Positions 7,359 to 16,394 of a stretch of DNA of 64,000 nt are shown here, one piece after another; positions within the stretch are counted from its first letter, which is position 1; every line of letters starts with the position of its first letter. The notes beneath the pieces were generated by a model. The model was not told where the DNA came from. It worked only from the letters and a program-made list of their open reading frames with translations, and made no database searches. Source of the stretch: Novosphingobium piscinae (lineage in GTDB: Bacteria; Pseudomonadota; Alphaproteobacteria; Sphingomonadales; Sphingomonadaceae); contig NZ_JACLAX010000013.1 in assembly GCF_014230355.1 (NCBI RefSeq), forward strand, positions 1 through 64,000, read 5' to 3'. The translations under genes and the position numbers were made by a program.

Positions 7359-10304
7359 GTGAGGACCAACACCCTTAACCGGCGTGCACTCTACGGCAGC
7401 TCCGCCCTCGTGACCGTTGCCCTGCTGGCCAGCCAGCCGGCCTTCGCGCAGTCCGCGGCCCCGGCCGACGATGCGGCTGCCGAGGAAGAGACGATCGTCG
7501 TCACCGGCACCCTGCTCAAGAGCCCCAACCTGGTTCTGTCGAGCCCCGTCAACGTCGTCGGCGAGAAGGAAATCGCCGCCCGCCAGATCAACAACGCCGA
7601 GCAGCTGCTCCGTAACCTGCCGGGCGTCGTGCCCGCCATCGGTTCGGCCGTGAACAACGGCAACGGCGGTTCGTCGTTCGTCAACCTGCGTGGCCTCGGC
7701 ACCCAGCGCAACCTCGCGCTGATCGACGGCGACCGCATCGTGCCGGCGGCTCAGGGCGGCCAGTTCGACCTCAACAACGTGCCGCTGGCCCTCGTCAGCC
7801 GCGTTGACGTGCTGACCGGCGGTGCCTCGACCACCTACGGCGCCGACGCCGTGTCGGGCGTGGTGAACTTCGTCACCAAGCAGAACTTCAGCGGCCTCGA
7901 TGCCCGCTTCTCCTACGGCCTGACCCAGCAGGGCGATGGCGCCACCTTCCGCGGCGACATCACCATGGGCGGGAACTTCGCCGAGGACCGCGGCAATGCC
8001 GTGATCAGCTTCGGCTACCAGAAGACCAACCCGGTCTATCAGGGTGACCGCGATATCTCGCTGTTCCAGATCAACTCGTTCAACGGCCGCGCCGCCGGCG
8101 GTTCGCCGACCGACACGCCCTCGAGCTTCTACTTCACCGCCACCCAGCCCACCGCGCTGCAGAACAACGAGACCGGCACGGGCTTCGTCACTGCCAACGC
8201 CGACGGCTTCAACTTCGCGCCGTTCAACATCTTCCAGACCCCGTTCGAGCGCTTCAACCTCTTCGCCCAAGCGAAGTATGAAATCACCGACAACATCGAG
8301 GTCTATGGCCGCGGCATGTTCTCGAAGAACACTGTCAGCACCATCATCGCGCCCTCGGGCATCTTCGGTGAAACGCTGTCGGTGAACATCAACAACCCGT
8401 TCATCTCGGCTGGCCAGCGCGCCACCATCTGCGCCGCCAACCCGACGCTGGACTGCTCGGCCGGGTCGACCGCCACCTTCTCGATCCCGGCGGTCTATCG
8501 CCGCACGGTCGAAGTCGGGCCGCGCATCAGCAAGTTCACCACCACCGTGTTCGACTACAAGGTCGGCCTGCGCGGCAAGATCACCGACACGGTGAACTTC
8601 GACGTCAACGCCGCCTACGGCCAGTCGAACCTGGTCCAGGCGCTGAGCGGCTACACCCTGCGTTCGCGCGTGTCGCAGGCCCTGCTGGCCGATAACGCCA
8701 CCACCTGCCGTAACACCGCTGGTGGCTGCGTTCCGCTCAACCTGTTCGGTGGCACCGGTTCGATCACCCCGGCCATGGTCGGCTTCATCCAGGGCAACTC
8801 GACCGTCGCGATCGACACCGGCCTGAGCCAGGTCCGCGGCGTGATCAACGGTGACTTCGGCGTGTCGGCTCCCGGCGCCGAGACCCCGATCAACTTCGCG
8901 GTCGGTGCCGAGTACCGCAACTACACCTTCACCCGGAACCCCGACAACCTGAGCCAGGTCCCGGGCGAGCTGGGTGGTGGCGGCGGCGCCATCCTGCCCT
9001 TCACCGGCGGCTACAAGGTCACCGAAGGCTTCGCCGAAGTGAACGTGCCGCTGGTCGAGGACAAGCCGTTCTTCAAGAACCTGTCGCTCGAAGGTGGTAT
9101 CCGCCAGTCGCACTACGAGGTGAATGCCCCGGGCAAGCCCTCGTTCAACGCCACCACCTGGAAGGTCGGATCGAGCTGGGAGCCGGTTGACGGCATCAAG
9201 CTGCGCGGCGGCTACAACCGCGCGGTGCGCGCCCCGAACATCGGCGAACTGTTCGCGCCGGTCGTGACCGGGCTCACCAGCCTTGCGGTCGATCCGTGCT
9301 CGGGCACCAAGGCCCAGGGCAATGCCAACCTGACCGCGGTCTGCATCGCGCAGGGCGCCACGGCGGCCATGATCTCGGCGGGCTCGATCCAGGATCCGGC
9401 CGCGGGCCAGGCCAATGCCACCGGCGGCGGCAACCCGAACATCCTGCCGGAAACCGCCGATACCGTGACCATCGGTGCCGTGCTGCAGCCGGCGATGGTG
9501 CCGGGCCTGACCCTGACCGTTGACTACTTCAACGTGAAGGTGAACAGCGCGATCACCTCGGCAACCCCGGGCGACATCATCAACGCCTGCTTCGGCAGCA
9601 TCACCGCCACGTCCGCCACCTCGGCGGCGTGCACCAGCATCCGTCGTAACCCGGTCAACGGGCGTCTGTCGGGTCCGACCGGCACCGTGTTCGGTCTGCC
9701 CCAGCCGCTCACCAACCGCGGCCGTCTCTACACGAGCGGCATCGACATGACCGCGGCCTATGGCACCGAACTCGGCTTCGCCAAGCTGTCGTTCAACCTG
9801 AACGGCACCTACACGATCGACAACTACTTCCGCGCTTCGCCCACCGCGGTGAACCGCGAGTGCGTCGGTCAGTACTCGGTCAACTGCGGTCCGACCGGTG
9901 GTGGCATCCAGCCGAAGTGGCAGCACAACCTGCGCTCGACGCTGGACTTCGGTGACATCAACGTGTCGCTGCTGTGGAACTTCCAGACCGGCGTTCGTTA
10001 CGAGCAGCGCCTGTTCGAAGTCCGTCCGGCATTCCGCGGCGTGATCACCGGCAGCGGTCCGCTGGTGGGCCAGACGGTCGACTTCAACCGCATCCCGGCG
10101 TTCAGCTACTTCGACCTGTCGAGCGGCTTCAAGATCATGGACCGCTTCAATGTCGACTTCCTGATCGCCAACCTGTTCAACAAGAAGGCGCCGATCGTCG
10201 GTTCGACCCTGGGCACCACCGGCCAGAACAGCGGCAACACCTATCCGTCGTCCTACGACGCGCTGGGCCGCCGCTTCCAGGTGACCCTCGGCATGAAGCT
10301 CTGA
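7359..10304 (+). CDS. TonB-dependent outer-membrane receptor
   Basis: A 981-residue receptor. The signal peptide ends at about residue 30 (ASQPAFAQ), a TonB-box-like segment follows (EEETIVVTGTLL), then the plug domain (about 45-165, with LRGLGTQRNLALIDGDR and TGGASTTYGADAVSGVVNF) and a large beta barrel ending FQVTLGMKL. Such receptors import large or scarce ligands across the outer membrane using the proton-motive force relayed by TonB/ExbBD. The ligand cannot be told from sequence. Translation starts at GTG, eight bases after GAAGG. Its neighbours are TPR proteins with hydroxylase or sulfotransferase domains. The barrel contains paired cysteines that may form loop disulfides. A strong terminator follows. 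Confidence 0.95.
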   Translation: MRTNTLNRRALYGSSALVTVALLASQPAFAQSAAPADDAAAEEETIVVTGTLLKSPNLVLSSPVNVVGEKEIAARQINNAEQLLRNLPGVVPAIGSAVNNGNGGSSFVNLRGLGTQRNLALIDGDRIVPAAQGGQFDLNNVPLALVSRVDVLTGGASTTYGADAVSGVVNFVTKQNFSGLDARFSYGLTQQGDGATFRGDITMGGNFAEDRGNAVISFGYQKTNPVYQGDRDISLFQINSFNGRAAGGSPTDTPSSFYFTATQPTALQNNETGTGFVTANADGFNFAPFNIFQTPFERFNLFAQAKYEITDNIEVYGRGMFSKNTVSTIIAPSGIFGETLSVNINNPFISAGQRATICAANPTLDCSAGSTATFSIPAVYRRTVEVGPRISKFTTTVFDYKVGLRGKITDTVNFDVNAAYGQSNLVQALSGYTLRSRVSQALLADNATTCRNTAGGCVPLNLFGGTGSITPAMVGFIQGNSTVAIDTGLSQVRGVINGDFGVSAPGAETPINFAVGAEYRNYTFTRNPDNLSQVPGELGGGGGAILPFTGGYKVTEGFAEVNVPLVEDKPFFKNLSLEGGIRQSHYEVNAPGKPSFNATTWKVGSSWEPVDGIKLRGGYNRAVRAPNIGELFAPVVTGLTSLAVDPCSGTKAQGNANLTAVCIAQGATAAMISAGSIQDPAAGQANATGGGNPNILPETADTVTIGAVLQPAMVPGLTLTVDYFNVKVNSAITSATPGDIINACFGSITATSATSAACTSIRRNPVNGRLSGPTGTVFGLPQPLTNRGRLYTSGIDMTAAYGTELGFAKLSFNLNGTYTIDNYFRASPTAVNRECVGQYSVNCGPTGGGIQPKWQHNLRSTLDFGDINVSLLWNFQTGVRYEQRLFEVRPAFRGVITGSGPLVGQTVDFNRIPAFSYFDLSSGFKIMDRFNVDFLIANLFNKKAPIVGSTLGTTGQNSGNTYPSSYDALGRRFQVTLGMKL

Positions 10305-10330
10305 TTTCGTCAGAGCCTCAGACAAGATTG

Positions 10331-10358
10331 GGGGGTGGGCGCGAGCCCGCCCCCTTTT
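10331..10358 (+). terminator. Rho-independent terminator after the TonB receptor
   Basis: Stem GGGGGTGGGC / GCCCGCCCCC (one T-G wobble pair) around a GCGA tetraloop, then TTTT. It lies 26 bases after the receptor stop and should separate it from the sulfotransferase gene that starts at 10391, though some read-through is possible. Confidence 0.88.
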
Positions 10359-10390
10359 CTTTTGGGCCGGAGCGTGAAAGAGCCTGATCC

Positions 10391-11827
10391 ATGACCGAAC
10401 CCACCCTTTCGCCCGAACCGATCGGCCGGGCCCTCCAGACCGGCCGCTTCGCCGAGGCCGCCGCCCTGCTCAAAGCCTGGGTGGACCAGCACCCGGACGA
10501 TGCCGATGGCTGGTTCAACTTGGGCTTCTGCCTGCGCCAGCTGCTGCAGGCAGAACCGGCCCTGGAGGCCTACCGCCACGCGCTGGCCGCCGGGATCACC
10601 GAGCCCGAGCAGGTCCACCTCAACATCGCCGCGGTGCAGGCCGAAGTGCTGCACGATGTGGCCGGCGCCCGCGCCAGCCTGCACGCCGCGCTCGCGCTTG
10701 AGCCCGGCTTCGTCCTGGCCTGGCAGAATCTCGGCCAGCTCGAGGAGGATGTCGGCGATGCCGCCGCCGCGCGCGCGGCCTATGAAGCCGCGCTGCGCCA
10801 CGCCCCGGGGCTCGGCCGCGCCCATGCCCGCATCGCCGGGATCGACGTGTTCGAGGGCCGTGCGGCCGCGGGCCTTGCCCGGGTCGAGCAGGCCGCGGCG
10901 CTCGCCGCCACCCCCGACGACCTGACTGAGCTGTCTTTCGCTGCGGCGAATGCGCTCGATGCGCTGGGCCGCTATGACGAGGCCTTCACCCATGCGCAGG
11001 ACGCCAACCGGCTGCAGAAGGGCTCGACCCGGCTGCTGCACCGCCAGGCCGACGTGACCGCGCAGATCGACGCGATGATCCGCCTGTTCCCGCGCGAGCC
11101 CCTGCCGGAGGCCGAGACGGCGGTGGCGCCGATCTTCATCTGCGGGCTGTTCCGATCCGGTTCGACCTTGCTGGAAACCCTGCTCCATCGCCTGACCGGG
11201 GTGACCATGGGCGGCGAGCTGGCCTATACGCCCTGGTTCATGACCCAGTACGGCGCGCATATCGCCCCCGCCACGGTGGCTGATGCGGCGGCCCGGTTCC
11301 GCGCCGACTACGCCAGCTTCGCGCAGGGTGTGCTGGGCGGGGCCTCGGTCTTCACCGACAAGCGGCTGGACAACTTCCTGTACCTCGGCCTGATCAAACG
11401 CGCCTTCCCGGCCGCCAGGATCGTCCACATCCTGCGCGATCCCATCGACACCTTCCTGTCCATGTACTTCCTGCCGTTCGCCGACACCCTGACCTACGCC
11501 AACGACTTCGATGACATGCTGCACTATTACCGGGAGTACCGGCGGCTGATGGCGCACTGGGCGGACTGTTTCGGCGAGGATATCGTGCCGGTCCGCTATG
11601 AGGCGCTGGTCGGCAATCCCGAGGCGACGCTCACCGATCTGGCACAGCGGCTCGACCTGGCCGGCGCGGGGCAGGAGGCGGGCGACCAGATCATCCGCAC
11701 CGCCAGCGTGTGGCAGGTGCGCCAGCCGGTCCACGCCCGGTCGCGCGGGCGCTGGCGCAACTATGCCGCCCACATCGGCGAAATCGCCGCGATCCTGCGC
11801 GCCGAGTACCCGGAGTTCAGCGAATAA
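10391..11827 (+). CDS. TPR-repeat sulfotransferase
   Basis: A 478-residue protein. The first 230 residues or so are TPR helices (for example DADGWFNLGFCLRQLLQAEPA). The rest is a sulfotransferase fold of the kind that moves a sulfate group from PAPS to a hydroxyl. The 5'-phosphosulfate loop reads FICGLFRSGSTLLETLL (about residues 247-263) and the 3'-phosphate motif RIVHILRDPIDTFLS (about 343-357). No signal peptide, so cytoplasmic. The acceptor is unknown; TPR fusions suggest a protein or peptide target. It sits between a TonB receptor and two related genes and overlaps the 3' end of the opposite-strand gene by 11 bases. Activity is inferred from motifs. Confidence 0.87.
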   Translation: MTEPTLSPEPIGRALQTGRFAEAAALLKAWVDQHPDDADGWFNLGFCLRQLLQAEPALEAYRHALAAGITEPEQVHLNIAAVQAEVLHDVAGARASLHAALALEPGFVLAWQNLGQLEEDVGDAAAARAAYEAALRHAPGLGRAHARIAGIDVFEGRAAAGLARVEQAAALAATPDDLTELSFAAANALDALGRYDEAFTHAQDANRLQKGSTRLLHRQADVTAQIDAMIRLFPREPLPEAETAVAPIFICGLFRSGSTLLETLLHRLTGVTMGGELAYTPWFMTQYGAHIAPATVADAAARFRADYASFAQGVLGGASVFTDKRLDNFLYLGLIKRAFPAARIVHILRDPIDTFLSMYFLPFADTLTYANDFDDMLHYYREYRRLMAHWADCFGEDIVPVRYEALVGNPEATLTDLAQRLDLAGAGQEAGDQIIRTASVWQVRQPVHARSRGRWRNYAAHIGEIAAILRAEYPEFSE

Positions 11828-12815
11828 GGGGATTGGGCAGGGTCAGCGCGATACCCTGCGATTCGGCGACCCGTTCGGCCCAGTAGGTGACCTTGCCGAT
11901 CTCGTCGGCATGGGCCGCCTCAGCTTCGCGCTCGCGTTCGCGGGCCGCGGCGTCGAAGGCGGTGCCATGCTTGCTGTGGCGGGTGAAGGCTGGCCCGGCC
12001 AGCACCGCCGGCACGTCGAGCGGGACACCAAACAGTGTAGCCAACGCGGACATCACCTCGGCCGGCCGTGCCGTGACCAGGTCACTGTTCAGGGTCCGCA
12101 CCCGCTCGCCGAAGCGCCCCGCGAGAAGACCGAACAGCCGCTGCTGCGCCAGCCAGCCCATCGCCGCGACCTGCAGATCCGACTGGCCGAGGTAGTCCTG
12201 CGCGGTGAATCCGAATTCGTGCAACCCCTGACCAAGCTGCTTGACCAGCAGGTCGCGCACCCACAGCCGGCCTTCGAGCCCTTTGCGGGCAATCGAGCCG
12301 AGGTAGACCGGCAGCGGCGCATGGAGCAGCAGCGCGCGCGCCTGGGGGCGCAACTGGAGCATGCCGGCGATCAGGGCATTGGCAATGTTGCTGGGCTTGA
12401 CCACCACCGCCTCGCCTGGGCTGAGCGGACGGGCCAGCAGGGCAAGGCTGGCGTCCATCGCCTGGGCCAGTTGCGGGCCGACCGTTCCCCGCAGATGCCA
12501 GCCGGCCAGATCGTTCAGGACCATCGGCTCTTTCAGGCCCATCGCCGCGCCCGGCAGGTCGAACGCGCGGACCAGCACCGAGGACAGACAGAAGGCCGAA
12601 TGGAAGATGAAGTGGAGTGGGGCCTGGGCCACCGCCGGAACGTTCGCGCGCGGCACGAACTCGACCGGGGCACTGCCCAGGTACTCCTCGGTCAGGAAGG
12701 TGGCGCGGGCGTGATCCTGCCGGGTGAGGTGGCGCAACTGGAACCCATCGGCGGCCTCGTCGAAACGCCAAGGAAACCAGAACGGATCGGCAGCCCGCTT
12801 GGCAGCAGAGGTCAT
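11817..12815 (-). CDS. Uncharacterised protein, sulfotransferase-like N terminus
   Basis: A 332-residue soluble protein that I cannot assign firmly. Near residue 68 it has FIFHSAFCLSSVLVRAFDLP, with the same layout as the phosphosulfate loop of sulfotransferases (strand, turn with Ser, helix), followed by GLKEPMVLNDLAGW, where sulfotransferases often have a Lys and Glu/Asp pair. The stretch EAVVVKPSNIANALI could be a core strand. The classic RSGST loop is absent, so it may be a divergent sulfotransferase or another P-loop-type protein. It ends in an alternating Arg/Glu helix. It is convergent with the TPR-sulfotransferase (11-base overlap) and divergent from the TPR-oxygenase, which ties it to this cluster. 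Confidence 0.7.
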   Translation of the reverse strand: MTSAAKRAADPFWFPWRFDEAADGFQLRHLTRQDHARATFLTEEYLGSAPVEFVPRANVPAVAQAPLHFIFHSAFCLSSVLVRAFDLPGAAMGLKEPMVLNDLAGWHLRGTVGPQLAQAMDASLALLARPLSPGEAVVVKPSNIANALIAGMLQLRPQARALLLHAPLPVYLGSIARKGLEGRLWVRDLLVKQLGQGLHEFGFTAQDYLGQSDLQVAAMGWLAQQRLFGLLAGRFGERVRTLNSDLVTARPAEVMSALATLFGVPLDVPAVLAGPAFTRHSKHGTAFDAAAREREREAEAAHADEIGKVTYWAERVAESQGIALTLPNPLIR

Positions 12816-12922
12816 GCCCCGTTCTGGCTGGCTGGCCTTTGCTTGTCCAGCGGGTAGAAGGGCAGGATGCCGCAGCCAGTCTCCCGCCCCACGCATCACG
12901 CCGCCACCGGCACGCCGCGGCC

Positions 12923-14719
12923 ATGTTGAGCCAGGCCGACATCGGCCTGCTGCAGCAGGCGCTTGGCCTGCTTCGCGCGGGGCAGCCGGCCCAGGCGGGC
13001 GGCACCCTGGCGCGCCTGTCTGCCGCAGGGCAGCAGCACCCCGATGCCCTCTATCTCGCCGCGCTCGCCGGGGACGGCCTGGGTCGGGTGGGCGATGCCG
13101 AACAGCTGTTCCGCGCCGCGATCGACCGCGCGCCCGGCAATGCCGGTTACCGCAACAGCTATGCCCTGTTCCTGTCGCGGCTGGGCCGCGGGGCCGAGGC
13201 GGTGGCCGCACTGGAAGCGGCGGTGGCGGCTGCGCCCGACCATGCCGAGGCCTGGCTGAACCTGGCCCTGCTGCGGCAGGAGCGCGGCGATCTGGACGGC
13301 GCCGCCCCGGCCCTCGGCCGGGCCGCCGCCCTGACCCCCGAAGCGCCGCGGGTGCTGGCAGCAACCGGGGCGCTGGCCCAGGCCCGGGGGGATGCCCCGG
13401 CGGCGCGGGCGGCCCTGACCCGGGCGGTCGAGCGTGATCCCGCAGATCTTGGCGCCAGGGCGCGCCTGGCCAAGGCGCTGGGCCAGCAGGGCGACGTCGC
13501 AGCGGCCCTGGCCGCACTCGGCGCGGCCGAGGATCCGCAACTCGCCACCATCCGGGCGGACCTGCTGGCCGACGCCGGGCAGATGGACGAGGCGGTGGCC
13601 GCCTATCGTGCGGTTGCAACCCGCTGGCCCGGCCATGCCGAGGCGCTGACCTCGCTGGCTTTTCTGCTGCCGCAGCTAGGGCAGCCAGAGGCCGCACTGG
13701 ACGGGTTCCGGGACGCGCTGGCGGGCGATGCCGCCACTCCCGGCCTGTGGCAGGCGGCGTTGGCGGCGGCGCGCGGCAGCGGGGATGGAGCCACCCTGCT
13801 CGACTGGGCCGCCGCGGCCGAGCGACGCTTCGGCCTCGCACCCGAATGGCGCCTGGCGCGGCTGACCGGGCTGCGCCTGCTCTGCCGCTTTGCCGAAGCC
13901 CTGGACGAGGTCCGGACCGAGCAGGCCCGCTTTCCCGCCGAGCCGGGGCTGGCCAACCATCGCGCCTGGCTGGCGCTACGCCAGGGCGAGCTGGACGAGG
14001 CCGAGGCGGCTGCCCTCACCGCCAGCCGCATGATCCCGCTTGAACAGACCGCCTGGAGCCTGCTGAGCGTGATCTGGCGACTGAAGCAGGACCCGCGCGA
14101 GGCCTGGCTGATCGACTATGACCGGCTGGTGCGGACCGCGGACCTGGTGGTGCCGGACGGCTGGAGCAGCCGGGCCGCGTTCCTGGGCGATCTGCGCAGG
14201 GTGCTGGAGGCGCGCCACGTCACGCGCAATGCTCCGTCCGAGCAGACCCTGCGCGGCGGCACCCAGACCCGCGGCGAGCTGTTCGCCACCACCGATCCGG
14301 TGCTGATCGCCTTCCGCGACGCGCTGCGCCGGACCGTCGAACAGAGCCTGGCAGGTCTTGCCCCGCAGACCGGCCACCCCTTCCTGGGTCGCCTGACCGG
14401 GCGGGTCCGGCTCGTTGGCTCATGGTCGGTGCGGCTACAGGGCCAGGGCTTCCACGTCAGCCACATCCATCCGCAGGGCTGGCTCAGCTCGGCCTTCTAC
14501 GTGGCCCTGCCGCCCGAGGTCGGGTCCGGTGGGGAGGCCGGGGCCCTGACCTTTGGCACGCCCGATGCCAGTCTTGGACTGGACCTTGAACCACGGCGGG
14601 TGGTGATCCCCCAGGCCGGGCGGCTGGCGATCTTCCCGAGCTATGCCTGGCACGGCACGGTGCCGTTCCACAGCGAATCGCCCCGGCTTACCGCCGCCTT
14701 CGATGCGCTGCCGGTCTGA
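12923..14719 (+). CDS. TPR protein with 2OG-Fe(II) oxygenase domain
   Basis: A 598-residue protein. Most of it (about residues 1-460) is TPR-like helices; the C terminus is a 2OG-Fe(II) oxygenase-like domain of the type named putative 2OG-Fe(II) oxygenase in TPR proteins (PF13759). Probable iron-binding residues lie in GFHVSHIHPQGWLSSAFYV (His511, His514, His516) and SYAWHGTVPF (His577). It probably hydroxylates a substrate held by the TPR scaffold, in the cytoplasm; the substrate is unknown. The ATG at 12923 leaves 107 bases to the start of the divergent gene, and a longer upstream frame has no family character. It is the second iron/2OG enzyme in the cluster and is unrelated in sequence to the first. 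Confidence 0.85.
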   Translation: MLSQADIGLLQQALGLLRAGQPAQAGGTLARLSAAGQQHPDALYLAALAGDGLGRVGDAEQLFRAAIDRAPGNAGYRNSYALFLSRLGRGAEAVAALEAAVAAAPDHAEAWLNLALLRQERGDLDGAAPALGRAAALTPEAPRVLAATGALAQARGDAPAARAALTRAVERDPADLGARARLAKALGQQGDVAAALAALGAAEDPQLATIRADLLADAGQMDEAVAAYRAVATRWPGHAEALTSLAFLLPQLGQPEAALDGFRDALAGDAATPGLWQAALAAARGSGDGATLLDWAAAAERRFGLAPEWRLARLTGLRLLCRFAEALDEVRTEQARFPAEPGLANHRAWLALRQGELDEAEAAALTASRMIPLEQTAWSLLSVIWRLKQDPREAWLIDYDRLVRTADLVVPDGWSSRAAFLGDLRRVLEARHVTRNAPSEQTLRGGTQTRGELFATTDPVLIAFRDALRRTVEQSLAGLAPQTGHPFLGRLTGRVRLVGSWSVRLQGQGFHVSHIHPQGWLSSAFYVALPPEVGSGGEAGALTFGTPDASLGLDLEPRRVVIPQAGRLAIFPSYAWHGTVPFHSESPRLTAAFDALPV

Positions 14720-14755
14720 CCGGCATCCGGTAGGCTTCTCCGTGCCGCAGCCAGC

Positions 14756-14783
14756 AAAAAAGGCGCCCGAACCGGACGCCTTT
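14756..14783. terminator. Terminator between the TPR-oxygenase gene and rpmB
   Basis: A hairpin AAAGGCG-C-CCG / CGG-A-CGCCTTT with a 3-base loop lies between two convergent genes. On the minus strand it ends in TTTTTT, so it is a good terminator for rpmB. On the plus strand it ends in TTT, so it may also stop transcription of the TPR-oxygenase gene. Confidence 0.8.
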
Positions 14784-14819
14784 CATGCGGGTCGTCCTGC
14801 CCCGCAGGGCAGGTCCGGA

Positions 14820-15110
14820 TCAGGCGGCGACGGCCGCCTTCTTGGCCAGCTCGCGCTTGACCTTCAGCGCGCGCGGGCTGAGCTTGGCGTCAGCCGTCTT
14901 GAGCAGCCAGTTGTCGAGGCCACCGTTGTGCTCGACCGAGCGCAGGCCGTGAGTCGAGACGCGGAACTTGAAGCTGCGATCCAGCCCTTCCGACAGCAGC
15001 GTGACGTTCTGCAGATTGGGCAGGAAGACGCGCTTGGTCTTGTTGTTGGCGTGGCTGACGTTGTGGCCGACCTGGCGACCCTTGCCGGTCAGTTCGCAAA
15101 TACGGGACAT
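14820..15110 (-). CDS. rpmB: 50S ribosomal protein L28
   Basis: Ribosomal protein L28 (96 residues), a component of the large subunit. It opens [20 protein letters not shown], with the usual N-terminal signature and [16 protein letters not shown]. Alphaproteobacterial L28 is longer than the E. coli form (78) because of a basic C-terminal tail, seen here as [11 protein letters not shown]. It is transcribed alone, away from tadA, and is followed by a terminator. Confidence 0.97.
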   Translation of the reverse strand: MSRICELTGKGRQVGHNVSHANNKTKRVFLPNLQNVTLLSEGLDRSFKFRVSTHGLRSVEHNGGLDNWLLKTADAKLSPRALKVKRELAKKAAVAA

Positions 15111-15222
15111 GGCTCAACTCGCTAAAGAATCTGGTGCCCGTTGCCGGGGGAGTGGCGCCCTTACCGATTCCCCCCCGCACGGTCAAGTTGTCCCCGGGAA
15201 TTTCGCGGGCTAGAGCCGGGCG

Positions 15223-15678
15223 ATGACCCGCTGGCCCCTGCCCGAACCGATGCGCCTGGCCCTCGACGAGGCTGCCGCGGCCGCGCGCATGGGCGAGGTG
15301 CCGATCGGGGCGGTGATCGTTCGCGACGGCGCGGTCATCGCTCGGGCCCACAACCGCACCCGCGCCCTGCCCGATCCGACCGCCCATGCCGAGGTCCTGG
15401 CGATTCGGGATGCCGCAAGGGTACTGGGGCAGGAGCGGCTCGAGGGATGCGAGCTGTGGGTCACGCTGGAGCCCTGCGCGATGTGCGCCGGGGCGATCGC
15501 CCATGCCCGGATCGCGCGGGTCTACTATGCCGCGGGCGATCCCAAGGGCGGGGGCGTGGAGCACGGCGCCCGGGTGTTCGAGCAGCCGCAGTGCCTGCAC
15601 CGGCCCGAGGTCTATGCCGGGATGGGCGAGGCCGAGGCGGCGGCGCTACTGCGCGGCTTCTTCCGCGACCGTCGCTAG
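15223..15678 (+). CDS. tadA: tRNA-specific adenosine deaminase
   Basis: A 151-residue zinc deaminase of the cytidine-deaminase fold that changes A34 to inosine in tRNA-Arg(ACG), allowing decoding of CGU, CGC and CGA. The catalytic set is present: His55-Ala-Glu57 (HAE) with Glu57 as the proton shuttle, and the zinc cysteines Cys85 and Cys88 in PCAMC. Length fits TadA. Its last four bases overlap the end of the convergent T2 RNase gene. The 112 bases separating it from rpmB should hold two divergent promoters. Confidence 0.93.
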   Translation: MTRWPLPEPMRLALDEAAAAARMGEVPIGAVIVRDGAVIARAHNRTRALPDPTAHAEVLAIRDAARVLGQERLEGCELWVTLEPCAMCAGAIAHARIARVYYAAGDPKGGGVEHGARVFEQPQCLHRPEVYAGMGEAEAAALLRGFFRDRR

Positions 15679-16394
15679 AGCCCGCGCCAGATCTTCAGCG
15701 GCGCGCTGTCGGGTGGGCCGAAGCGCGCGCGGTCACACGGTTCGGGGCGATAGGCCCGGTTGTGACAGATCCGCAGTTCGCGCAGCCAGCCGCCCCGGCC
15801 CAGCGTCACCCCGATCGCGGCGCGCGGCAGGGCCGGAATGGCCGCGGGATTGGCCAGCAGGATGGCCTCGCGCAGGTCTCCCACGGTCAGTCCCGGGCGG
15901 CGCGAGAGGGCATCGGCATCGGGCCAGCGGAACCGTGCCCAGAGCTGCCGGGCGATCCCCCAGTAGGCCTCCGGGCTCTGCGCCATGCAGCTGCCGTGCT
16001 TGGCCCATTCGTGCTCGATCAGGCGCGGCACTGGGGTGATGCACAGCCCGCTGCGGATCGTCTCGGGCTGGGGCCGCGGCAAGAGCGCGCACCACTGCGG
16101 GGGCGGGCCGTTGGCGGCCTCGGGCCAGAGCCCGTGCAACACGAAACCGAACCGCCCGGCACGGCCCGAACACTGCAAGGAGGCCGGATCGCGATCTCCG
16201 CGGCAGAACTCGGGCGACCAGCTCGCCGCGAGGGTATAGCCGCCGATCGGCGCGCGCCGCATGGGACCATCGGGCCGCACCGGCGGGAGCGGCGCGATGC
16301 GTGCCGGCAGGCTGCACTGATAGGCCTGCGCCAGCGCGGGCGTGCCTGAGGCCAGCGCGACAAGCGCCGCAGCGAGGGCGGTCCGCGCCCTCAC
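15675..16394 (-). CDS. Ribonuclease T2 family protein, secreted
   Basis: A 239-residue RNase of the T2 family, which cuts RNA through 2',3'-cyclic phosphates outside the cytoplasm. A signal peptide ends at about residue 23 (GTPALAQ). Both active-site boxes are intact: FVLHGLWPE (His87) and HEWAKHGSC (His128, Glu129, His133). The paired cysteines usual for the family are present. Translation starts at GTG, whose bases overlap the nadC stop (GTGA), so the two genes are probably coupled. It may scavenge RNA for nucleotides or phosphate; the link with nadC is positional only. Confidence 0.92.
   Translation of the reverse strand: MRARTALAAALVALASGTPALAQAYQCSLPARIAPLPPVRPDGPMRRAPIGGYTLAASWSPEFCRGDRDPASLQCSGRAGRFGFVLHGLWPEAANGPPPQWCALLPRPQPETIRSGLCITPVPRLIEHEWAKHGSCMAQSPEAYWGIARQLWARFRWPDADALSRRPGLTVGDLREAILLANPAAIPALPRAAIGVTLGRGGWLRELRICHNRAYRPEPCDRARFGPPDSAPLKIWRGL

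Noticed and set aside
7332..10325. A 997-codon open frame antisense to the TonB receptor
   Set aside because: It mirrors the receptor gene in a GC-rich genome where long antisense frames are common; its protein has a His/Arg/Gly-rich composition and no domain, while the plus strand is a clear receptor.
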